Of a DNA stretch of 64,000 nt, positions 12,519 through 23,500 are shown piece by piece. Each line of letters opens with the position of its first letter. Position 1 is the first letter of the stretch. A model generated the notes under the pieces. It was given only the letters and a program-made list of their open reading frames with translations, was not told the DNA's origin and made no database searches. The DNA is from Cucumis sativus (lineage: Eukaryota; Streptophyta; Magnoliopsida; Cucurbitales; Cucurbitaceae). A program made the translations under genes and the position numbers. Location: positions 39,790,732 through 39,854,731 of the forward strand of contig NC_026657.2 of the NCBI RefSeq assembly GCF_000004075.3, in the 5' to 3' direction.

Positions 12519-13127
12519 TGATGATGACAAAAATTGCACCCAGGAATTAACCGAGCAGCAAAACCAATCGTCGGGAGAGAAAACTGGAGTCGATCTCGAT
12601 CACAGCTAAACCGTCCCAAATGCAACTTCGCTGCCGATCGGAGACAAAAATATTAAGTGATGCGTTTTCTCGATTGAGGAACCAAACAAAAAACATTCAT
12701 AATTCATCATTCTATTCTACAAATGGATGAACAAAATTGATTTTCGAGGGGAGGAAATCGGCGGACGCGTGCATATAGTATCGATAATAACAAAATCAAA
12801 AAATCAAACAAAAACGTACCCAGAAAAGAAAAGGAAAAACTTCAATATCCTAAAACTGGCGAGCTTCGGGATTGCAAACGAGACTAAAATCGACGACCAG
12901 AGAGAAAATTTTCTGTGGGAACGAATGAATTATGCTCCCGAAGTGCGTACGGAGGCAAACGAAGAAGAGAGAAAAATGAAAAATTATGAACCAATCCAAA
13001 CTAGGTTGCCAACAAATAGATTGTCTATGGATCGGGTTGACCCGAACTCTTACTTATACAATCCGACTCATAAGAAATTAATCTGAATCGGTTAAATTAG
13101 GTTTTTTTAACCGTTCTAATATTGAGT

Positions 13128-13320
13128 TAAAAGTACATTTTAAAAACTATATTATAACAACTCTTAAAAGTACATTTTAAAAACTATCTTGTAACAACTC
13201 TTTTACATTTGCTACTTTTTAAAAAAATATATTATAACAACTCTTTTAGATTTGCTATTTTTAAAAAAATATATATTATAACAACTCTTTTAGATTTGCT
13301 ATTTTTGCAATTTAGAAAAT
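13128..13320. repeat. Degenerate AT-rich tandem repeat
   Basis: The phrase 'acattttaaaaactat(a/c)tt(a/g)taacaactctt' occurs twice. It is followed by three versions of '(a)tatattataacaactcttttagatttgctatttt', with unit lengths drifting from about 42 to 60 bp. Confidence 0.75.
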
Positions 13321-15299
13321 AAAATCATAAGTTATATTACCATAAAATATTTTGTTATTTTGTAAACGACACTTTTTTGTTTTATATTTTAAAAGTAATT
13401 TAATTTTAAAAAGTTTGTAAATTTGTTTTTTTAGTCAATTTCAACTGACATCGAGATTCTTCTCAAATTTTAAAAAGAATCAACCTCATTTCTTGGTTCA
13501 TCAAACTTGGTACCGATAATTTGGATTTTGATTTTAAATTTCAAAATAAAGGATATTCTCAAATAACCAAAATACCCTTGAGAAACCAAATGTTTGATAT
13601 TTGTGAACTCTAAACCCTAGCTCATTTCACCCAAAACGAAATGTGTGTGCTTCCAAAATTGAAGGGATTTTACCGATTTTTGCATGGCCAAATTTCAAGA
13701 AGTCGTCCTCAAACTTAAATCTGTGAAGTTAATTTACTTTAAACAATTGCATAGTTTATGGTTGGATTTTAAATTTTGATATAGTATTTTTTTTGTGAAA
13801 TATGAGGCGAATGAGAAAATATGTAGTTTTTCCGTTGTAGTTGGATGTAGAACTATATTTTAAGTTAATGCAGGTAATTTCATTTGATGAATATTGACAA
13901 TTTCATCAATCTATGCTTGTATAGATGAAAAATCTCGGTCGTGAGCAGTTAAATTGCCCCGAGATTTGTTGAATGAGTCTCAATACTTGTTTTGTTTCAT
14001 ATACATTTTTTGGGGTAATATCGAGAATGATTTGTTTTGAGATTGCGCCTAGATAAATCACAAAATGCATATAAAACTCTTGTCTTGTGGCATCCTGGTA
14101 CAATGTTGCTTGAGTTCCACTATATTACCCCACTAAATGACTATACTATTTGTTATGCATGTTTTCTGTTTGGTGGATGCCTCATATCACCAAAATCCGC
14201 AGTACAAACTTCTTCCTTGCAAACTTGACATGTTGTTCACACCTAGCAGAGATGGGAACCAAATTAAATATAATTACGAGATACTGTGTTGACAAAAATA
14301 TCGATATCTTGATCTTACCAAAATGTGTATAAAAATATCGATTTCGATGGATGTTTATGGATTTTTGTTTAAAGTCGTCAATAACTCTATCTAAATGAGT
14401 AAATTAACATTTATTATTTGAAAACCAATTAACATATTTATTACTTATATTATATTTACATTAGGTGTATTTTGATGATGGTGTTTCATAGATTTTTTTA
14501 CGATATAATAGAAATACTGGTTCATCTCTCGTGTCGATGTCAATATCAAATCGAGCCAAATAAGTCTTCATCTTTCCTTCTATATGTTGTCGTCTTTTTA
14601 TATTATTTCAATCGATCGAATTGATTAAAAGTAGTTTTATGAAAAATAAAGGAAAATGCCACCAAATTAGTGAAAGTTTATTATAACAAAATAACATAAT
14701 TATTTGTATTATGTTTTCTTAATGTTTGAAAGTTTGGGTATGTGAAAAGCTAATACCATTTTTTGTCCATAGTAAACATTTTATTTACACAAACTTTCAA
14801 AACATACCCACATATTATATTTTCTTATACAAAATTATTGTTTTTACAATTATTTTCATAAAAATAAACAATCATGTATACAGAGAAAAATGTAGAAATC
14901 TAAATGGTTGAAAATCATTTTTAGATTACAAACGTTCCTAAAAGCAACAATTTAGTTATTTAACATTGATTTTTAACGATTAAGTTATAATGATCGTAGA
15001 AACTAATGTTAGAATCTAATAACATTTATTTTTATAAATAAATCATTAAATTAATTAGTACTTAATACTTTTACAAACACACATCGTCTATATCATAAAA
15101 TAATAAAAGAAAAACTAATCAGATGCAACAAAATTTAGAAGAAAAAAAAACAGTCCATAACATTTTTTATTGCATATTGCGAATATGACAGACATGACAA
15201 GTAATTAATGATATCAGACGACCATCAAATGATAATTCGCTTTTAAATTGGAGAGTTTGCAAAAGTAAAAAAAAATTATAATAATAAAGTCCATGTCAC

Positions 15300-15620
15300 A
15301 TACATTTTATAGATTGTAAAAATAGCAAATTTAAAAGCAGATTACCGTATAATAGAATCAATTACTAGTAATATTTGTCAATTTTGCAACATGCAACAAA
15401 AAAAAAAGTATTATGAAATGTTTTTCTATTTTTTTTATCATGTAATGCAATTTTATCTTTTAAATTTGCTATTTAGAAAATATAATGACACAATTTTATA
15501 GGACATTTTTAAAAATAGCAAAATAAATTAAAATATTCACAACCTATAGTAAAATTTTGAATTATATTCGTGATAGTCTTCCATCAATCTAGCATATCAA
15601 TTCCTATACTAATAGAATTT
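15300..15620. repeat. Dispersed AT-rich 'ttgctattttt' repeat copy
   Basis: It contains 'aaaaatagcaaatttaaaagcagatta' and, inverted, 'cttttaaatttgctatttag', with a further 'aaaaatagcaaa'. Similar text recurs at 13240, 26860, 32040-32170, 32890-32960 and 35790-35880, suggesting a dispersed non-autonomous element. Confidence 0.5.
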
Positions 15621-15929
15621 GTAGATTGTAAATATATATTTGGTAGAATCTAATATTTTTAAAAATTATTCTAACTTTTTTATTATCCTAAATCTTATCA
15701 TAAATTTTGTCACTACTTTTAAGCTGGACAAATAATAAAATCAATGATTTATAAATTTGAAAGTAAAATAACTAAACTATTAGACTAAATTGGAAGCAAT
15801 TTAGTAATGGATAAAAGCTTAGGGACAAAAATTTAAATTAAAGTAAACTCAAATTATATGACCAAAAGCATATTTTAACTGAAAGAAAAAGGAAACGAAA
15901 AGAAAATAGAGTTCGAACATGTTCTGCAG

Positions 15930-17569
15930 TAAACAGTGAAAAACGTCACCGACGACGTTCGTCGAGGTTCGAACCCCGGACGCTGCTCCGTGGTCTCTCC
16001 TTCCCCTTTCCTCGTCGCCGATTCCTTTCTCTCAAGGTCTTCAATCTTCAAGCTCGAGCAAAATTTCTGTATTGACGGAATTAGTATGTAAATTCTCTTT
16101 ACTTTCCTTACTTATACTCTCGATTACGTATTTTCAGATTCATATTTCCACCATTCTTGTTCATTTCATGCTCTTCTTGCAATCGAGCGGTTTACAAATC
16201 CATCGATTGTTGCGTTGAACTGGGTTTCAATTTTTCTTAGCTACTTCGGTTCTATTTGGTGTTAAAGTTGCTGGCAGTAGTAGAAACAAATTGTTGTGTT
16301 TTGTAATTGAACTTTCATGCCTACTTGCAATGAATTTGGGGTGTTTCTTTTACTTTTTTGCTTGTAGTCGTGTTTATTTGTGTCATGTATGCACAAATTC
16401 TGGGAATTGAACATTTTGGTTTTGTAATTGTTATTATTTGTTTTGATTTACTGGAATCACTGAAAGGAAATTTCTCACCCAGTTTCATTAATGCAACAAT
16501 GAAAGTTAACTTATCCCTTGAAATGCAACTGATCCATTTACCTCTTCAGTGAGTTTATGTGGGGTTTTATCTCCTATCTACCAATTTACTTTTGAGTATT
16601 TGTCTAACTCTATCCAGCCGAAACTACTTGATGAAAAAAAATTGTAGTTTTGCCTCATTCCTTTAGCCATTTTATTGCGGCCATTTGGCTCATCTGTATC
16701 TTTCTCTAGTAAGGTTTCCAGAGGTGTTCCACCCACCTTCGGTTTTTTAAGATCAAATGTTAATTTTACTGGGGAAGCTGTCCCGTTTGCTATGACGGTT
16801 TGTGGGAAATTTCTCGAGATCTTTTTTAATGTATGATTCATTTTGAGTAGAAATTATGAGGATATGATGGAGGAGGTTATTATCTATCCTCCTTTGTAAT
16901 AAAGGTTGGCTTCTCTGGCAAGTGGGATTCCTACTTGTTTTTATTTGGAAATTTTGGTCAGAAAGTAAGGTGGAAACTTCAAGGGCACACGCAATTTTAG
17001 GAGGAGGCCTGGTGTGTGGCTCACTCCAAAGTCTCCTTTTGGGGATGTTATCTACAAAGGCTTTTCATATCTTTTGGGGGTATTTTTTTGTGTGTCCTCT
17101 CTTTTGTACATTGTCTAGTTTCTATATTTCTATCAATAGAGGAAAAAGGAAATCATCATGTTGGAACCCACTACTTTGCTTCAAAGAGAAATTTTCCTGA
17201 TTTCATTGGCTAATCTAGCATAGCCAATCAGACAACTTTTACTCTTTAAAAGAAGGTTGTTGCCAAAGTGAATAAATTTCGCCTTTGAAAGATGGCTCGA
17301 GCTAGGTATGATTGATTCAAGCCAACTTGAGTACCTTCTTTTAAGTTTCTCTGGCAGTGAAGTTGGTGCTTCTCCTTCCCTCTGTTGGCTTAAATATAAT
17401 ATTCCGATGTAAAAAATTATCATACTTTCATGCATCAAAGGAAAGTAAGACTTCTATAGCTTGGTTATTGTGAAGTGAGGGATAAAAACAACTGATATGA
17501 TGTATGTTCTTCTTAATGTAGGATGTTTTAAACTTTTGTTGGAAGGTGGCATCTGTCTGATATAGAATC
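15930..17569 (+). other. 5' leader exon(s) and leader intron of the bZIP gene
   Basis: A GC-richer stretch at about 15930-16083 (pyrimidine-rich, tctccttcccctttcctcg) ends at a GTATGT donor at 16084. An acceptor tgtag at 17521 restarts the leader 48 nt before the ATG. The intervening 1.4 kb contains no conserved coding sequence. Around 16920-17160 it resembles a LINE 3' end. Inferred from splice signals. Confidence 0.55.
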
Positions 17570-20500
17570 ATGGGTGGCAGTGAGATGAATAAATCCGCAA
17601 AGGAAGAATCCAAAACAGCACCTGCCACTACGCAGGTCTGCTTGTATGTTTTTATTAATGTCATACGAAATATCCATCTAATTTAAATTACTTTTATATA
17701 TGAAAAATTCTAAACAACAAAGTTAGCCAAGGAGCGTCAATGGAAAACTTAGCAATTTGATTATATCTCTACCAATCCTGCCAATGGAAAACTTAGCAGT
17801 TTGATTATATCTCTACCAATCCTGCAAAACGTATACATTTATACAACATTTCTAATTTTATTTAATGTATAAATATTTCAAGACAAACAAGATTTACCTT
17901 GATTTACAATCACCGGGATTCTAATACCAAATACCAAGACGTCTAGAGTTTTAGATATCCCCGATTTGTTAACATTCTGTTTCATCAAAATGGATTTCAA
18001 GTCTAACAGATAAGACTTTTAACTTATTGAGGCCAGTGATATAATTTTCTAATTTCAATTTCTTTAGAGATTTAGCCTTAAAATTTTATTGTTTTGCATG
18101 GCCGGTTCTTAAAATTTGTATAGTTTTGCGTTTTCTTCAGGAACAGTCTCCAAATACAAGCACTGGCACTGTTAATCCTGAATGGTCAGGATTTCAGGTT
18201 CTTTTTGTTAAAGCCTCAAGTTAATATGGTTAACTATTGGATATGCATTGTGGTTTGCCTCTTGTCCGATCTCATGTTTTTCCCCTTTTCTTTTAGGCAT
18301 ATTCTCCAATACCTCCACCTGGATATTTGGCAACGAGCCCCCAAGCACACCCGTATATGTGGGGGGTACAGGTATTTCCTTTCGTAGTGAAACTGCTACT
18401 TTGTATTAGATAAACATTGCTCCAAGCTTCATAATTTTCTATTGGTATTTTCAACTGTTCCAGCATGTTTTCTTTGGTCTTTGAGATATTCTATCGTATG
18501 GCAGTCCTTTTTAGCATATTAAAAAGGTTTCTTAGTCAGGCTTGACCGAAGGATTCTTAATCATGGTAAAACATATTAACATAATTCACCATTCACTTTC
18601 ACTTCTTCTAGTTATTTAAAACTATTTTTTTGGGGAAAGAAGTTTATGTTTGTATTAACAAGTTAATAGTACTTTTTTTCTGCCATTGAATGCATGAGCT
18701 AACATAAGAGGTTGCCCATTTTGGAAAATAATCAATTATGAGCAGGTTTTGGTTGATGGAAAACTTTATTGAATTTTGACATAGTTCTCATCTTGGAATG
18801 GTACTTTGTATCTTTTCAAATATTCTCACCAATTAACGGTTTTCAGTGTCTGAACTTACTACAACAAAAAAGAAAAGAAAAGAAAAGAAAATGAATTTAA
18901 TTGAGATTGGGAATCCAACAGGTTTACGCTCCTACTCCTAGGGTATTAGGGGAGACTAAAATGTTTGTGGATGGTTTTCAAGTAATGGATCCATGGCCGA
19001 TCCAAAAGTCTGAAGAGATTTAGTAGATGACTACCACTGCCTGATGCAGGGTCCTTTCTTTGGTAGATGGTATTCTTGGTCTAATTTTAGATAGGGCTTG
19101 ATTCACATTTCTTAATGTTAGAATTAGTGGGCTTGGTGTATGTTGAAAGCCCAAGAGTTTTTTTGTAGTTTGTAACTTTAATTATTCTTTCCTTTTTTAG
19201 CTTTGGACCTTGCTGTCTTTTTATTCCCCTCTTGTATTATGTTGATTCATAAGAAAACAATAAGAAAATTCTCTCCCACGATTTTTCTCCTTATACTCAG
19301 AGATGCCCATTTAACTCGCGGGGTCGGGGACCCACCCCGAACGAGGCAGGGAATCCTCGAATACACAAGGAATGGGGGAGGGAGTGGGGATTATTTTCCC
19401 CCGTTGATATTTTGGGGCCGAGGACAGGGAATACATTCCCCAATCCCCCGTCCTACCCCAAAAGAAAAAAAAAGTATATATATATACATATACATGCATA
19501 TCTATACACATACATATGCATGCATAGATACACATACATGTACATGCATATATATATACATATGTACACATACATATACAGGGAACCCGATCCCCATGGG
19601 GAAATTCATGGGGATGGGGAATGGGATAGGGGGGGGGGGACAGGGAGTGGCATCCCCATCCCCGCCCCACCCTGTGTACATCACTTATGTGAATGAAGAA
19701 GAGACTAACTGAGTGGTTTCTTTAGAGTCTACCAATGCTACTCTTGTTACCTTACCCATACTTGACCTCGATCCCCATAACACGGTCTTACCTACAAACC
19801 AAGTTCCCTGGATAACCTACTATAGGAATTAGGAGGAATCTTAGTAAGGAAGTTGGGTCTCCTACTACTCAGTCGACTCTGGTCCAAGATTTTGAATCAT
19901 CACGAGATCAAGGTATGGGTAATTCTATTGATTCATATGTTGAAAGCAAAATGAGTGAGAATGACAGGTTCGATATGGCTGTTCTAGAAGACATGGGTGA
20001 AAAGGGCAATGTTGAAGAAATTGAGGTCATGTTAGAAATGGTAGGTGGTGAGGCTAAACGGGATCATTCAGGTAACCTTGATGAGTATGATCCTTCTCAT
20101 GATATACCTATTGCACTGAGGAAAGGCACTAGGTCTTGCACAAAGCACCCCATCTGTAACTATGTCTCGTATGAGAACCTATCACCCTAGTTCAGAGCTT
20201 TTACAACCAGTTTTGACTCGACCATGATACCTAAGAACATTCACATTTCATTATAGCGCTCTGAGTAGAAAATTGCATTCATGGAGGAGATGAGAGCCCT
20301 TGAAAAGAAAAAAACTTGGTTACGTTGTGATCTCCCCAAGAGGCATAGAACTGTAGGATGTAAATGGGTGTTTACTATCAAGTACAAAGCATATGGAACT
20401 TTAGATAGACACAAGGCCAGGTTAGTTGCAAAATGGTTAAATCAGACTTACGATGTTACCACTCTGAAACCTTCTCTCCCGTTGCAAAGTTAAATATCGT

Positions 20501-23500
20501 CAGGGTCCTTTTGTTGGTCGTTGTAAACAAAGATTGAGCCCTATATCAACTAGACGTTAAGAACGCTTTCTTGAATGGAGAGCTAGAAGAGGAAGTATAT
20601 ATGAGCCCCCTCTAGGTTTTGAAGCTCACTTTGATCAACGTGTTTACAAGCTTCAGAAATCCTTGTATGGGTTGAAACACTCACTGAGAGCATGGTTTGA
20701 CAAGTTTACCACCTTCATTAAGTCACAAGGATATAGTTAGGGGCACTCTGATCACACTCTATTTACAAAGATCTCCAAGGTCGAGAGGATTGCTGTGTGG
20801 ATTGTCTACATTGATGACACTGCTGAAATCACCCAACTGAAAAAGAAGCTAGGGGATGAATTTGAAATCAAAGACTTGGGGAATCTAAAGTACTTCCTTG
20901 GGATGGAGGTAGCCAGATCAAAAGAAGGTATCTCTGTTTCTCAAAGAAAGTACACCTTTGATTTGCTGATTGAAACATGTATGTTGGGATGTCGACCTGC
21001 TGATACGCCTATCGAGTTCAATGCTCAACTGGGAAATTTAGTTGATAAAGTTCTAGTTTATAAAGAAAAATATATGTACCTGGTGAGGATATTGATCTAC
21101 TTATCTCATACTAGACCTGACATCTTCTATGTTGTTAGTACAGTTAGTCAATTCATGCAGACTCCGTACGAGGAAGGCAGTTAACAAAATTATGCGGTAC
21201 TTGAAAACTACTCCTGGTAAAGGGTTGATGTTCAGGAAAACAGATAGACAATGTATTGAGGCCTACACTGATTGAGACTGGGCATAGTCTATTGTTGACA
21301 GGAAATCCACCTCTGGGTACTGTACATTCGTATGGAACAATCTTGTAACTTGGGGGAGTAAAAAGCAAGGTGTTGTGGCCAGCAGTGCCGAAGCTGTATA
21401 CAGGGCTATGCGTTCGAGAATATGTGAGGAGATTTGGCTACAAAAGGTTTTGTCTGATCTTAGCCAGGACTTTGAGATGCCTATGAAACTATTATGCGAT
21501 AATAGGGCTGCTATTATTATCGCTAATAACAGTGTTCAACCTGATAGAACTAAACATGTGGTGATTGTTAGAAATTTCATTAAAGAAAGATTGGACAATG
21601 GCAACATATGGATTCCTTACATTCCCTCAAGTCAACAAGTTGCTGACATTGTCATCAAGGGGCTTCTCAAACTGAGTTTTGATTCTTGTGTCAACAAGTT
21701 GGGTTTTATTGACATTTAGGTCCCAAAGTGAGGGGAGTGTTAGAATTAGTGGACTTGGTGTATTTTGAAAGCCCAAGTGTTCTTTTGTATTTTGTAACCT
21801 TTCCTTTTTTAGCTTAGACCTTGCTGTCCTTTTATTCCCCTCTTTTGTATTATGTTGATCCATTAGAAAATAATCAGATAATTCTCTCCCATGGTTTTTC
21901 TCCCTATACTGGGGTTTCCACGTAAATCTCTGTGTCCGTTCTTTGTCGTTATTTTATTACTTAACAACTTTATTATGTCTAAAAGGGTAGTCCTCTCACT
22001 TTCAGAAGTTTTGGGTCGCAAGGATTGTTAGAATTTAGATGAACTTTTGATTACTTTCCTACTCTTTTTGAGATTAAGATTTCAGATGGGTAGACCTTCT
22101 GAACTTGATTGTTGGTGGAATCATGTTTAAATGCAACATTAAGTTCATGAGCGATGTGCTTATTAGCTTAAAACCAGAGTTGCTGGCATCCTAAAGACAT
22201 TTTATTAAGAGGTCCTTCTGTTGGTTTTGACACATGTTTCTAGAACATATAAGTAATTTGATGTTATATGCATTGGTGTAATAATTTTTTACTGTTATGC
22301 TTTCAGACGTTCTTTTACCTTCGTATAGTCGACCTAGTCTGTCAACATAAGTGTTTATTTTTATCTAATCTAGTACTGCCATTTTCGAATGGACATGAGC
22401 TTTAAATATTTTATGGAGAAGAAATCATCTATAAAATAAGGAATCGCCTTCCTTTTGATCTTCACTCTTAAACTATGAAATAGCTGAAGCATCTTGATGG
22501 TTTTGATTCTTCTTTCTGATCATAATCTAAATGTTTGATGCAGCCTATTATGCCCCCTTACGGAACTCCTCCACATCCATATGTTGCAATGTATCCTCAT
22601 GGTGGCATATATGCTCATCCACCTATGCCTCCTGTACAATTTAATTTTTCTGCAGATTTTGGTTTTTTGTCTCTTATTTGATATTTTGAACTCACGATCA
22701 CATGCTTGTCACAGGGATCGTATCCTTACAGTCCTTTTGCTATTGCTTCTCCAAATGGCATTGCTGAGGCTTCTGTAAGTTTCCAGTTCCATTGGCTTGT
22801 TTTTTTGTCTTTAATTGCGTTTTTTTTCTAAATTTGAGTAGGACCATAAAACTTTACATAGGGGAATACACCAAGCAACATGGAAGGGGAAGGTAAACCA
22901 TCTGAGCTGAAAGAAAAATTGCCAATTAAAAGATCGAAAGGAAGTCTGGGAAGTTTAAGCATGATAACTGGGAAGAACAATGAGCTTGGTAAACCATCAG
23001 GAACGTCTGCTAATGGAGTTTATTCTAAAAGGTCCGATATGTCATGTAGATTTATTTGGTGATTGGTTGTGTTTTCAATTCATAATGGTCAAACTACCAC
23101 ATTTAGTTGCTTTTTGATTTTTTGTGATTGAGGTTTTGTATGGACCCAAGCGCAACCTATATGGGGTAGGGCAGTAAGAATATAATTTGTTATAAGTCCT
23201 CTAAATGGTTCTACCTACCGACCATGTTTTCTGCATTGATTTTTCTGTCAGTTCCTACTAACTACAATAAACTGTAAACTTCGCTCCTCTTACTGCACAC
23301 CTTAGGTCCAGTCTAGTATTCTGTCATATTGAGATTTAACAATGTTAGTTCGTGTTGAGTTTCGAGAATGTTTTGTTGTGTGCAGTTGTGCTTGATTTTA
23401 CATCCCATCTTTCACATTTACCATTAGCTTATGTGACGATGAACCTCACTGTGCAGTGCTGAAAGTGAAAGTGAAGGCACGAGTGAACGAAGTGATGCTG

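Larger units (their letters stand above)
12519..15929. other. Divergent intergenic region between IWS1 and the bZIP gene
   Basis: The two genes are transcribed away from each other, so this holds both promoters. 12519-12660 is probably the IWS1 leader. A degenerate tandem repeat occupies about 13128-13320. A 'ttgctattttt' AT-rich dispersed repeat recurs at 15300-15620. Short 'aaaatatcgatatc' repeat text lies at 14290-14350. I see no coding sequence. Confidence 0.6.
19116..21959 (+). mobile_element. Degenerate Ty1-copia retrotransposon in bZIP intron 3
   Basis: A partial 5' LTR (19116 to about 19300, TGTTAGAATTAGTGG...) and a fuller 3' LTR (21738-21959) share start, middle and the 'tttttctcc(c/t)tatact' segment. 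The flanks cttaa at 19111-19115 and 21960-21964 look like a 5-bp target duplication. A polypurine tract (aaagtgaggggag) abuts the 3' LTR. The interior retains the end of the integrase region, reverse transcriptase and RNase H, broken by stops and frameshifts. Gag, protease and most of integrase are missing, and a G-rich insert (about 19310-19680) stands in their place. It is in the sense orientation relative to the host gene and cannot be autonomous. Confidence 0.88.

Noticed and set aside
12727..13086. 119-codon plus-strand open frame upstream of IWS1
   Set aside because: Composition is Lys/Asn/Glu-rich and generic, it lies in the IWS1 promoter, and it has no recognisable motif or splice context.
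15960..15985. A 'ggttcgaacccc' string resembling the T-loop (B box) of a tRNA gene
   Set aside because: No matching T-stem, acceptor stem or A box can be drawn around it; it lies in the presumed bZIP leader.
16578..16841. 87-codon minus-strand frame within the bZIP leader intron
   Set aside because: No family resemblance, no splice or promoter support; it is likely chance or repeat-derived.
19203..19712. 169-codon open frame, with further frames on both strands
   Set aside because: It is produced by the LTR, the G-rich repeat and the CATA microsatellite; the protein is repetitive and open in several frames at once.
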